This document shows, in pieces, positions 1-9,139 of a stretch of DNA of 32,772 nt. Positions within the stretch are counted from its first letter, which is position 1; every line of letters begins with the position of its first letter. The notes under the pieces are model-generated. The model made no database searches. It saw nothing but the letters and a program-made list of their open reading frames with translations, and was not told the origin of the DNA. Location: contig WHTC01000009.1 of NCBI GenBank assembly GCA_009379795.1, forward strand, positions 1 to 32,772, read 5' to 3'. This stretch comes from Nitriliruptorales bacterium. GTDB taxonomy: Bacteria; Actinomycetota; Nitriliruptoria; Euzebyales; Egibacteraceae. Made by a program: the position numbers and the translations under genes.

Positions 1-177
1 CGCGGCCGGCGTTTGTTCGGTGGACCGGATCACGACGCGGAGTTGGTGCGCGAGGCGCTGGGGACGATCCCGGTCGGCGGCTTCTTCTGCGCCGGGGAGT
101 TCGGCCCTGTCGGGTCCCGCAGTTTTGTTCACGGGTTTACCGCCAGCCTGCTCATCTTCGAGCGTGAGCAGCCGTAA
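1..177 (+). CDS. FIST-domain protein, C-terminal fragment (5' end outside window)
   Basis: Frame +1 is open from base 1 to TAA at 175-177: ...LGTIPVGGFFCAGEFGPVGSRSFVHGFTASLLIFEREQP*, matching the FIST C-terminal pattern (GFFCAGEFGP..G..F.HGFTAS). Absent from the ORF track because it has no start. Confidence 0.8.
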   Translation, partial: RGRRLFGGPDHDAELVREALGTIPVGGFFCAGEFGPVGSRSFVHGFTASLLIFEREQP

Positions 178-609
<432 letters not shown>

Positions 610-613
610 CGTC

Positions 614-691
614 TCATGAGCGCCGAATACGTGCAGGCGCTGGGTCCATCATGAGCGCCGAATACGTGCAGGCGCTGGGTCCATCATGAGC
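614..691 (+). repeat. 35-bp direct tandem repeat, 2 full copies plus about 8 bp of a third, running into the glnD start
   Basis: tcatgagcgccgaatacgtgcaggcgctgggtcca at 614-648 and 649-683, then tcatgagc at 684-691. Confidence 0.95.
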
Positions 692-3232
692 ACCGGGCTG
701 GACGCCCGCGCGGTGGAGGCGCATCCGGGCCCGGACTGGTGCCGGGCGTGGACCGCCCATGTCGACGCGGCGATCAGCGGGTCTATCCGGGAACTCGGCG
801 CCGACCGTGGCATGGCCGTGGTCGCGCTGGGCAGCTATGCCCGCCGGGAACTGTGCCCCGGGTCAGACGTGGACCTGCTGCTGCTGCACAGCGGGTGGGG
901 CCGTGACAACCTGTCCGACCTCGTCAAGCGACTCTGTTATCCCCTGTGGGATGCCGGCCTGCAGGTCGGCCATGCCGTACGCACCCCCTCACAGACCGTG
1001 CGGGCCGCGTCCGAGGGGATCGACACCGCCACCGCACTGACCGACCGTCGCCTCGTTGCCGGAGACCGCGGCCTGTTGGACGAGCTCAGCAGCCGCGCGG
1101 TGCCCTGGCTGCGCCGTGGCGCCGGCCAACTGCTGGCCGACCTCACGGACGCCGACCGCCGGCGGCGCACCAAGGCGGGCTGGCGGCCCGGGATGGTGGA
1201 ACCGCACCTCAAGAACGGTGCGGGCGGCCTGCGTGACCTCCAGGGGCTGCGCTGGGCCGCCGCGTGCCTGCTCGGCGAGGTCGGCCTGGACCCGCTGGTC
1301 AGCGCCCGCTACCTGGGCGCCGCCGACCGGCGGGAGTTGGCCGCCGCCGGCGACACGCTGCTCGCCGTGCGCTGCGCCCTGCACCTTGTGCGTGGTGCGA
1401 GTCTCCGGCCACCGGGCAACGAGATCGACCGGCTCCGGCTTGATCTGCAGGACGACACCGCGGCGCGGCTGGGCGTCGGTGCCGGCGACGGCGCAGAACT
1501 GCTGCTGCGGGTCGGCCTGGCGACCCGCACCGTCGCGTATCTGCACGAGCGCACCTGGCCGGTGCTGCTCGAGGACGCGCGTGGCGGCCGGCGCTGGCTG
1601 CGGGCATCGCGGCATCCGTCGCGCCGCGCCGCCCAGCCCGGCTCGCCGGGCGAGGGGCTGCGCTGGCAGGACGGCGCGGTGGCCGTCGAGGAGAGCAGCA
1701 CTCTGGCCGCCGACCCCGCGCTGGCGATGCGTGCGCTGGCGGCCGCCGGGCAGCGAGGGGTGTCGCTGCACCGCCCGACCGCCGAGCGGCTGCGCCGCCA
1801 GATCGCCGGCGCGGGCACCCTCGCCTGGGAGGACGGCGCCCGCAGCGCGTTCCTGGCACTGCTGCGTTCTGGCGCGACCGCGCTGCCCGCGCTCGGCGAC
1901 GCCGACCACCTGGGCGTGCTGCCCGCCTACCTTCCGGCCTGGACGCGGGTACGGGGTCACCCCCAGCGCAACCCCTTCCACCTCTACGACCTCGACACGC
2001 ACCTGTACCAGACCGTCGCGGAACTGGTGGAGATCGGCCGGGGCCTGCTGGGGGAGCGCCAGGCGGCGCTGTACGAGCGGCTGGCTTCCGCCGACACCCT
2101 CCTGGTCGGGGCGCTGCTGCACGATGTCGGCAAGGCGTGGCCGGGGGACCACAGCATCGTCGGCGCGCGACTGGCTCGCGAGTGGGTCCCATCCCTGGGC
2201 TTCCCCGGCATCGACGGCGACCGCGTGGCCCGACTGGTCCGCCATCACCTGCTCCTGCCCGACGTCGCCACCCGCCGGGACCTCGACGATGAAGGGGAGT
2301 TGCAGGCGGTTGCCACCGCGGTCGGCGACATCGAGACCCTTGACGGGCTGTACCTGCTGAGCCTTGCCGACGCCCGGGCGACCGGTCCCTCGGCGCACTC
2401 GCCGTGGAAGGACGGGCTGCTCGCCGAACTGCACCGGCGTGTCCGCCGGGTCCTGGCCGGCGGCGTCGAGCCCGCGTTCCCAGGCGCGGCGGCCGTGGCC
2501 GCCGCGGCGCGCCACCAGGCGCCTGGAGACCACCGGGTCGAAACACTGCTGTCCTCCGTGGACCCGCGCTACCTGATCACCGCGGGAGTCACACAGGTGC
2601 TGGCGCACGCCCGGCTGGTTCAGCCGGTGCCGGCGCCTGGCGAGCTGCGCGCCGCCACCCGGGAGGGCCCCGCCGAGCAGACCGCCACCATCACCGTCGT
2701 CGCGGGTGACCGCCGCGGCCTCATGGCCATGTGCGCCGGCGTGCTCGCCGCCCACGGCCTCACCGTGCTCGACGCCCGAGCGTTCACGACCGAGGGTGGC
2801 ATCGCGCTGGACTGGTTCGCGGTCCGGCCGGGCAACGGGCTGGAGGGCGGGCCGGGCTGGCGGCGCGTCGAGGACGACCTGCGGCGCGCCGCCGCCGGGG
2901 ACCTCGACGTGGCGGCGGCGATCGCTGCGCGGGAGCGGCGCCGCGATGCGCGTCCCCGGGCGCTGGCTGCGCCCGTGCCGATCGACGTCACCTTCGACCT
3001 GCGAGTCGGCCTGTCCCGGATCGAGGTCCACGGGCCGGACACCCCGGGCCTGCTCTACCGTCTCGCCCGCGTGCTGTCGGAGGCCGAGGCTGACGTGTTC
3101 GGCGCGCGGGTGGCCACGCTCGGCCCTGAGGTCCGCGACGTCTTCTTCGTCCGGCTTGACCCCGACTCCGACCCGGACACCCGAACCGCGCTCGCTCTCG
3201 CCCTCCGCGACGCCGCCACGCCCCGCACTTGA
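686..3232 (+). CDS. glnD: [Protein-PII] uridylyltransferase/uridylyl-removing enzyme
   Basis: 848 aa. Nucleotidyltransferase motif GSYARRELCPGSDVDLLLLH, HD motif LLHDVGKAWPGDHS, two C-terminal ACT-like regions; follows glnB. Confidence 0.95.
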   Translation: MSTGLDARAVEAHPGPDWCRAWTAHVDAAISGSIRELGADRGMAVVALGSYARRELCPGSDVDLLLLHSGWGRDNLSDLVKRLCYPLWDAGLQVGHAVRTPSQTVRAASEGIDTATALTDRRLVAGDRGLLDELSSRAVPWLRRGAGQLLADLTDADRRRRTKAGWRPGMVEPHLKNGAGGLRDLQGLRWAAACLLGEVGLDPLVSARYLGAADRRELAAAGDTLLAVRCALHLVRGASLRPPGNEIDRLRLDLQDDTAARLGVGAGDGAELLLRVGLATRTVAYLHERTWPVLLEDARGGRRWLRASRHPSRRAAQPGSPGEGLRWQDGAVAVEESSTLAADPALAMRALAAAGQRGVSLHRPTAERLRRQIAGAGTLAWEDGARSAFLALLRSGATALPALGDADHLGVLPAYLPAWTRVRGHPQRNPFHLYDLDTHLYQTVAELVEIGRGLLGERQAALYERLASADTLLVGALLHDVGKAWPGDHSIVGARLAREWVPSLGFPGIDGDRVARLVRHHLLLPDVATRRDLDDEGELQAVATAVGDIETLDGLYLLSLADARATGPSAHSPWKDGLLAELHRRVRRVLAGGVEPAFPGAAAVAAAARHQAPGDHRVETLLSSVDPRYLITAGVTQVLAHARLVQPVPAPGELRAATREGPAEQTATITVVAGDRRGLMAMCAGVLAAHGLTVLDARAFTTEGGIALDWFAVRPGNGLEGGPGWRRVEDDLRRAAAGDLDVAAAIAARERRRDARPRALAAPVPIDVTFDLRVGLSRIEVHGPDTPGLLYRLARVLSEAEADVFGARVATLGPEVRDVFFVRLDPDSDPDTRTALALALRDAATPRT

Positions 3233-3270
3233 CGCCGGCATCTGGGGGGTGGCCGCGCGTGGGGGCCTGC

Positions 3271-3284
3271 TACGCTCGCCGGCA
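3271..3284 (+). promoter_or_regulatory. Putative leaderless promoter -10 (TACGCT) with 7-nt spacer to ATG
   Basis: TACGCTCGCCGGCATG upstream of the metallopeptidase gene. Confidence 0.5.
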
Positions 3285-4846
3285 TGGAGGGGGAGCTGTC
3301 CCCGCAATCCTCGCCGCGCCGGCCGCTACCGCTGCTGCTGCTGCTGCTGGTGGCGGTGGTTGTGCTGCTGGTTGTCGCGCTTGTGGCCAGCGCGATCGCC
3401 GGGTTCGCCCAGTACCGCCAGGTGCAGCACCTGCGGGCCGAGGTGGCCGAGCTGTCTGCGGAGCTGGAGACGGTCCGCGACCAGCTCGCCCAGGATGCGG
3501 AGACGCCGGCGACCGACAATCCCCTGGCCGGTCTGCTTGACGACCTGCTGGGCGGTGACGGCGACCTCGACGGCCTGCTCGACGGCGGCCTCGACGGCCT
3601 GCTCGGCGGCGGACTGGAGGGGCTGCCCGGCGCGGAGCTGCTCGGCTGCCTCCAGCCGCAGGGAGCGACCCCGACGGCGACCCTTCCCCGCCAGCCGCTC
3701 GCCGAGCAGACGGCGGCGATCGCCGGGCGCGTGGAGGAGTTGCGCGACCTGACGTTCACCGATCCGCCAGAACCGGTCGTGGAGGCGCCCGGAGACTTCC
3801 GTGCGGGACTGGTGGAGCGGATCACGGCGGGCTACCCCGAAGAGGAGGCGGAGCTGGACCGGCGGATCCTGGCCGCGCTCGCGGCCATCCCGACCGAAAC
3901 CGACCTGTGGCGGCTGGCGGTCGACCTCGTCGGCGATCAGTCAGTCGGCTACTACGACTCGGACACCGGTGAGATTGTGGTCCGCGGCGACTCGGACGCC
4001 GACGAGCTCGGAACCGTCGAGCAGGTGACGCTGGCCCACGAACTGGAGCACGCGCTGGCCGACCAGGCTCTCGGCCTGCCCGACACCGACAGCGTCGACG
4101 GCGACGCCGCCCGTGCCGCGCTGGCACTCGTGGAGGGCGACGCCGTCGTGACCATGCAGCAGTTCGCGCTGTCGGCCCTGGAGGTCGGCGACCAGCTGGC
4201 CCTGAGCCTGGATCCCGGAATGATGGCCTCGCGCGCGCAGCTGGAGACCTACCCGGCGTTCCTGCGTGACGAGCTGCTGTTCCCCTACACCGACGGCCTG
4301 GCGTTCGTCTGCGGCCTGTACGCTGACGGCGGTTGGGCGGCGGTCGACGCCGCCTACGCCGACCCACCGACCACCAGCGCCCAGGTGCTGTACCCCGAGC
4401 GCTACACCGACCGGGAGCCTGCGGCCGAGGTGTCCGCGCCGCCGCACCCGGGATCCGGCTGGGACGAGGTCCACACCGACTCGTTCGGGGCCGCGGAGTT
4501 GCGCTCGCTGTTCGCCGCTCCCGGCGGCGACCCGGGCGCGGAGCTCGACCGCCCCGACGAGCGCGCTGCCGCCTGGGCGGGCGGGACGGTGACCCTGTGG
4601 ACCGCAGGCCAGGACAGCGCGGTGGCCCTGCGGCTGGTCGAACGTCCCGGCCACGACGGGCTGTGCGCGTCCGTACGCGACTGGTACGCCGCCGCTCAGC
4701 CCGACGGCGGGGACGCCGGTCCGTCCGGGGACGAGGTCCTGGCCCGCAGCGGTGACCCCCAGAGTGGCGTGGTCGCCTGCACGAGCGACGAGGTCCGGGT
4801 GGGGATCGCCCCCGACCTGGCGGAGGCCCGCGCGGTCACCCGCTAA
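3284..4846 (+). CDS. Membrane-anchored putative zinc metallopeptidase
   Basis: 520 aa. N-terminal TM (PLPLLLLLLVAVVVLLVVALVASAIAGF), coiled region, Gly/Leu/Asp-rich linker, HExxH in LAHELEHALADQALGL. Confidence 0.7.
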   Translation: MEGELSPQSSPRRPLPLLLLLLVAVVVLLVVALVASAIAGFAQYRQVQHLRAEVAELSAELETVRDQLAQDAETPATDNPLAGLLDDLLGGDGDLDGLLDGGLDGLLGGGLEGLPGAELLGCLQPQGATPTATLPRQPLAEQTAAIAGRVEELRDLTFTDPPEPVVEAPGDFRAGLVERITAGYPEEEAELDRRILAALAAIPTETDLWRLAVDLVGDQSVGYYDSDTGEIVVRGDSDADELGTVEQVTLAHELEHALADQALGLPDTDSVDGDAARAALALVEGDAVVTMQQFALSALEVGDQLALSLDPGMMASRAQLETYPAFLRDELLFPYTDGLAFVCGLYADGGWAAVDAAYADPPTTSAQVLYPERYTDREPAAEVSAPPHPGSGWDEVHTDSFGAAELRSLFAAPGGDPGAELDRPDERAAAWAGGTVTLWTAGQDSAVALRLVERPGHDGLCASVRDWYAAAQPDGGDAGPSGDEVLARSGDPQSGVVACTSDEVRVGIAPDLAEARAVTR

Positions 4847-5186
4847 CGATCTCGGCCACCTCCAGGCGGTCGCCGGGGCGCAGCCGCCAGCGGGCGAACG
4901 TCCCGGCCTCGGCTTCCAGCACCGCCCGTGACCGCCAGACTGGCCGGCTGAACCGGTTGGGCGCCATGGCGACGGTGCGCACGACCACGAGTCCGCGGTC
5001 ACAGAAGGCCACGTCGATGGCGAAGCGCATCCCGACGGTGTGCACCTGCATGGCGGGGCGGAGCAGCAGCCCGCCGTCGACCCCGTCGCGCCCGAGCAGG
5101 CCCCGCAGGCGCGCGCCGGGCGTGTCGGCGATCTCGATCGTCGCCACCGCCTCCCCGTCGCGCCGCAGCAGCGCGCTTCTCACCAC
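4836..5186 (-). CDS. DUF192 family protein
   Basis: 116 aa ...EIADTPGARLRGLLGRDGVDGGLLLRPAMQVHTVGMRFAIDVAFCD...AMAPNRFSRP...VLEAEAGTFARWRLRPGDRLEV; DUF192 pattern. GTG start. Confidence 0.85.
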   Translation of the reverse strand: MVRSALLRRDGEAVATIEIADTPGARLRGLLGRDGVDGGLLLRPAMQVHTVGMRFAIDVAFCDRGLVVVRTVAMAPNRFSRPVWRSRAVLEAEAGTFARWRLRPGDRLEVAEIVSG

Positions 5187-5192
5187 CGCCTC

Positions 5193-5735
5193 CTACACCC
5201 GGCCGCCGACGCCGGGGTCGCGCAGGTGGCGGGCCGCGGGGTCGTCGACGCGCGCGCCGCTGCGCGCCGCTGCCTCGCGGATCGCCTCCAGCAGCGGCTG
5301 CGGCCGGGCCCAGAACCACGGGTTGACACGCAGCGACGAGCCGTCGGCGTCGCGCAGGTGCAGCCACGTCGTCTCCACGTCGGCGTGGACGGCGTGGCGC
5401 TTGATGGGTCCGCGATGACCCTCGACCGCCACGAGGGCGTCAAGACGGACACGGCGAGCGCGCCAGGGCGGCAGCGACCGCACGGTGAGCCGCCCCTCCG
5501 TGTCCACGCGGGCGACCGCCCCCAAGCCCACGGCGAGCAGCCCCGCGCCAACGAGCGCTGCGCCGGCGGCGCCCAGCGACAGCGGGCCGGGCCCCGCGGC
5601 GCCGGCGACGGGAGGGGCCAGGGCTCGACCCAACCCCTCGATCATGCGGAGGAACGCCGCCAGCCCCAGGAACCCGGCTCCCATGGCCGGTACGAGCGCG
5701 GGCAGCCGCAGCCGGACGACCGGCCTCATGACCAC
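5193..5735 (-). CDS. Membrane protein, possible bacterial PH-like domain
   Basis: 180 aa, two hydrophobic N-terminal segments followed by a beta-rich stretch; collinear with neighbours. Start 5735 (GTG) or 5729 (ATG). Confidence 0.6.
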   Translation of the reverse strand: MVMRPVVRLRLPALVPAMGAGFLGLAAFLRMIEGLGRALAPPVAGAAGPGPLSLGAAGAALVGAGLLAVGLGAVARVDTEGRLTVRSLPPWRARRVRLDALVAVEGHRGPIKRHAVHADVETTWLHLRDADGSSLRVNPWFWARPQPLLEAIREAAARSGARVDDPAARHLRDPGVGGRV

Positions 5736-5736
5736 A

Positions 5737-6147
5737 TCACGGCCGCCGCGTGACGGCGGTCGCGCCGAGGGCGGCTGCCGCGGCGGCGACCGCGAGGCTC
5801 GCCAGCGACCATGTCACGGCGTCCCCGGAGCGGAAGCCGGCGACGGTGAGGATGACAAAGGTGGCCGTCGGGCCGGCCGCTCCTGCCAGCCGGCTCGGGC
5901 GCGCGCCGGCGCCGGCGCGCGCCGCCATCCAGGCGCCCGCCGCTCCGGCCACCATGACGGCCAGCGCCGCGGCGATCAGTACCACAGCCACGCCGGCCTC
6001 CGGCGACAGGCCGGCTCCGGCGGCCACCCGGGTCGCCGCCGGCTGCGCCAGCGCCAGCAGGATGAGGCAGGCGGCGGCGCCGGTGAGGAGGCCCCTGACG
6101 CGAGGCCGTCGCCGTGGTGCCGCGCGCTGTTCACCCAGTCTCGTCAT
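5737..6147 (-). CDS. Small multi-pass membrane protein, hypothetical
   Basis: 136 aa with about four hydrophobic segments; abuts 5193-5735. Confidence 0.6.
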   Translation of the reverse strand: MTRLGEQRAAPRRRPRVRGLLTGAAACLILLALAQPAATRVAAGAGLSPEAGVAVVLIAAALAVMVAGAAGAWMAARAGAGARPSRLAGAAGPTATFVILTVAGFRSGDAVTWSLASLAVAAAAAALGATAVTRRP

Positions 6148-6174
6148 CGCGGTGATCCTCCCGGCATTTCGGAC

Positions 6175-6726
6175 TCACGCCTGCAAGCGCAGCGAGTCAA
6201 CGATCGTGCGCAGCACGTTCTCGTCGACGTCATCGGCAGGCCCGGCCGCCCGCAGGTTGACGCTGGCGCCGTCGTCGGTCAGCACGAGCAGGTCGAACTG
6301 ACGCATCGGCACGTCATCGTCCTCCAGGGGGACGACATAGCGGCTCTCCACGAGCATGGCGTCCTGGGCGCCGGCCACCTCAACCGGGTCCTCGCTGATG
6401 ACTTCCCGGTCCTGGAGCTGCAGGTCGGCATTGAGGTGGAACTGGTCGAGGTAGACGTCCATGGGCACGTCGTCGGGCAGGCCGGGGCCGCGCTGGGCCC
6501 GCACGCCGGTTCGAATGTCGCCGGTGCCCTCGGGCCCGAGGAACTCCACCACACCGGACTCCTCGCCGGGCTGCCGTTCCCAGCCGTCGGCGTAGAGGAA
6601 GGAGTGCCCGTCCGCCTGGTGCCGGGAGTAACCCTCCGGGTCGTCCGGTTCCTGCGCGCCGCCGGCCGATGAGCAGGCGCCGAGCAGCGCAGCGGCAGCG
6701 AGCACCGCCAGTCCACGAGCGGTCAT
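6175..6726 (-). CDS. Putative lipoprotein
   Basis: ORF trimmed to MTARGLAVLAAAALLGACSSAGG (lipobox LLGAC); about 183 aa. Confidence 0.75.
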   Translation of the reverse strand: MTARGLAVLAAAALLGACSSAGGAQEPDDPEGYSRHQADGHSFLYADGWERQPGEESGVVEFLGPEGTGDIRTGVRAQRGPGLPDDVPMDVYLDQFHLNADLQLQDREVISEDPVEVAGAQDAMLVESRYVVPLEDDDVPMRQFDLLVLTDDGASVNLRAAGPADDVDENVLRTIVDSLRLQA

Positions 6727-6775
6727 CTCAAGGCCTCCGGGTGGTCGTTCGGCCGGCAACGCAGGGCGGCGGGGA

Positions 6776-8128
6776 TCATCCGGTGCACGCCTGCCACGGT
6801 ACCAAGACGCGCTCGCCGCCCTGGGGCGCGTCGAGGTATTGCGCGTCGACGAGCCTCGTGTCGCTTGCGTCGTAGCCCAGGTCCAGCCCGAGCTTGGCGC
6901 CGAGCGCCACCTCGCCACCCGCGCCGAGTCCCCAGGTCTCCCCGTCGTACTCGGTGATGCTAACCGTGCCATCGTCCATGATCCGCTGTTGGTAGCCCTC
7001 CGCGGCCTCCAGGTAGCGCTCGACGCCGTCGGGCGTTCCGACGGTTGCCGAGGCGGTGAGCAGGTCCATCGCCGCGCTGCGGTTGCGCGGGTCGCGCAGG
7101 TCGAGCTCGGAGGTGACGGTGACGGTGTTGGTGCCCTCGGCACCGAAGTCCCCGCTGACGCTCCCCAGGACGTTGCCCGCATCGTCGAGCGTCATGCCGT
7201 TGCCGGAGAGCAGACCGCCCCGTCCGCTGGACGTCGAGTACGACGACTCGAGCTTGATCGGCTGGCCGTCGGCGTCCAGCGTCAGAGCGGCGGCGACGCC
7301 ACGGCCTTCCGAGCCACTGACCCCGAGGACCACGCCCGCGCTGCCACCGATCTCGCCGCTCAGCTCCAGGTAGAGGGTTGTCTCACCGGTCCGGCGGTCG
7401 TAGACGCCGCCGGCCACGGCTTCTCCCGACAGCTCCGCGCTGGCCCCGGCAGGACCAAGATCGACTCCGGCCGAGCCCGACGCACCAGCTACCGCCTCGA
7501 AGTACACCATGTCCGAGTCAGGCAGATCGGGGCCGCCGGTGACCAGGTCGACCACGCCGTTGACGATGCGCAGGCCGGGAGACAACGACTCCCCAGCCCG
7601 GCGAAGCGCGAGGTTGCGACGCTCGCTGATGAAGTCGTCGGCGGCGTCGGCGTCCTCGAACACCCAGGTCTCGCCGAGCCCGGCCCCAACCTCGACCGTC
7701 CCGCTGGCGAACGCGCCGGCACGCAGGTCACCGCTGGGCAGCTCGATGCCACCCCTCGCACCGATGCCGGCCGTGGCGCCGACGGTGCCCTCATCGAACC
7801 AGGTGACGTGGACGGTGCCGTCGGAGCGCTCCTCGCGCGTGTACCCCTCCCGCCCGCCGATCTCCACGAAAGTGATCCTCAGCGAACCTCCGATCGACCG
7901 GTCAGAGGTCGCGCGCACGCAGCTGTCCGGCTCGAAGGTGGTTTCTCCGGCGGAGCAGTCCTGGCCGATGATGGTGCAGATGACGGTCTTGATGCCCTCG
8001 GCGACGGCCGGGCCGATGGGACTGGCGACGATCACCGCGACCGTGACCGTGATGGCCACGAGCACTCCGAGGTACTCGGCGGTGACCTGGCCCCGTTGTC
8101 CCGCCAACCGGGCGCTCAGCGGTCCCAC
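6776..8128 (-). CDS. Flp-type prepilin fused to a large Gly-rich C-terminal domain
   Basis: GTG start at 8128 inferred; leader VGPLSARLAGQRG|QVTAEYLGVLVAITVTVAVIVASPIGPAVAEGIKTVICTIIG aligns along its length with the Flp pilin at 9140-9343, followed by about 390 aa with GxGxxGG-type segments. Overlaps the upstream gene by 13 nt. Confidence 0.8.
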   Translation of the reverse strand: MGPLSARLAGQRGQVTAEYLGVLVAITVTVAVIVASPIGPAVAEGIKTVICTIIGQDCSAGETTFEPDSCVRATSDRSIGGSLRITFVEIGGREGYTREERSDGTVHVTWFDEGTVGATAGIGARGGIELPSGDLRAGAFASGTVEVGAGLGETWVFEDADAADDFISERRNLALRRAGESLSPGLRIVNGVVDLVTGGPDLPDSDMVYFEAVAGASGSAGVDLGPAGASAELSGEAVAGGVYDRRTGETTLYLELSGEIGGSAGVVLGVSGSEGRGVAAALTLDADGQPIKLESSYSTSSGRGGLLSGNGMTLDDAGNVLGSVSGDFGAEGTNTVTVTSELDLRDPRNRSAAMDLLTASATVGTPDGVERYLEAAEGYQQRIMDDGTVSITEYDGETWGLGAGGEVALGAKLGLDLGYDASDTRLVDAQYLDAPQGGERVLVPWQACTG

Positions 8129-9108
8129 GGCACCAGCCAGACGTCGAACTCCGCGAAGCTGCCCAACCCGCCGGGGAACGCCCCGCCGGGGCCGAGCACG
8201 CCGCTCCGGCCGCCGCACTCCGGTCCGCTGGCCAGGGAGAAGTGGACGTAGTCGTCGGAGGGGAACGGCTGGCACAACCCGACCTGCCTGGCCACGGTGG
8301 CCAGCGCCGCGTGGTCAGGCGTGTCGATCGCCATGCCGTAGTTGTGCAGTGACATGCCCGGTGCGGCCACGCGGCCGCCCACCGGGTCGGTGATGGCCGC
8401 CTGGCACGCCGGCGTCCGGTGCCCCGAGCTGATCGCCAGACCGCGGCCGAGCAGGTCCTCGGCCCGCAGGATCGCGACCTTCATGTCGTCGGTCAGATGC
8501 GCCACGTCCACCTGGCCCCCGCCGCACCGCGCGCCGTAGCGACGCAGCGCCGAATCGTCCCGTACCGGCGCTCCTGCCCGGTCGGCCAGGAGCGCCAGCT
8601 CATCCTCCGGCAAGCCCGCGCCGGCGCCCGGCGGGCCGACGCTGATCGGCAGCCCCAGCGTGTAGGTGATCTCCAACTCGGCGCGGGCCCGCGCCCGCCC
8701 GCCCTGACCGGCGGTGTCCTCCAGACCCGACCCGCCGTCCATGCGCTCGGCCGACTCCACCTCCACCCGCACGTAGGGGCCGGACGGGTCGTAGTCGAAC
8801 GCGGTGAGCGTCCCGCCGTTGCGTTGCGCCCAGTCCGCTGCCGCCCGCCGGACCCTCCGCTCGTTCACCCCCGACGGGTTGATCAGCCCGAGACCGAGCA
8901 CTCCGCCCTCCAGTTGCGCGCGCACGTCCTGGGCGCCCGCCAACGCCGCGGCGTCGGCGGCCGTGACCGCCCCCGCCCGCAGCGTCGACGCCCACCCGAC
9001 CTGGAACAGCAGCACGCCACCGGCGAGCAGCGCCAGCGCCAGCAGGAGCAGCGCGGGCAGGACCTGCCCGCGCTCCCCCCGCGCCGCCACCACCAGTTGC
9101 CGTCGCAT
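8116..9108 (-). CDS. TadG-like pseudopilin fused to an M15 (VanY-like) peptidase domain
   Basis: 330 aa. N-term ERGQVLPALLLLALALLAGGVLLFQVGWASTLRAGAVTAADAAALAGAQ (TadG/TadE-like). C-term SSGHRTPACQAA...SLHNYGMAIDT...SDDYVHFSL matches SxHxxGxAxD plus [DE]xxH of M15 peptidases. Confidence 0.8.
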   Translation of the reverse strand: MRRQLVVAARGERGQVLPALLLLALALLAGGVLLFQVGWASTLRAGAVTAADAAALAGAQDVRAQLEGGVLGLGLINPSGVNERRVRRAAADWAQRNGGTLTAFDYDPSGPYVRVEVESAERMDGGSGLEDTAGQGGRARARAELEITYTLGLPISVGPPGAGAGLPEDELALLADRAGAPVRDDSALRRYGARCGGGQVDVAHLTDDMKVAILRAEDLLGRGLAISSGHRTPACQAAITDPVGGRVAAPGMSLHNYGMAIDTPDHAALATVARQVGLCQPFPSDDYVHFSLASGPECGGRSGVLGPGGAFPGGLGSFAEFDVWLVPWDR

Positions 9109-9139
9109 GCTGCCGTCCTCCCGCGATCCGCCGGCCGCC

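Noticed and set aside
989-3307. 772-aa minus-strand ORF opposite glnD, and similar long antisense ORFs (e.g. 19666-21120 opposite fumC, 23711-24925 opposite ilvA, 25948-27405 opposite the polymerase, 28001-29551 opposite flotillin)
   Set aside because: High-GC codon usage leaves the antisense frame open. The translations are low-complexity R/G/Q/H-rich with no recognisable motif, while the opposite strand encodes clear families.
6508-6516. GGTTCGAAT resembling a tRNA T-arm
   Set aside because: Lies inside the lipoprotein coding sequence; no acceptor or anticodon stems can be drawn around it.
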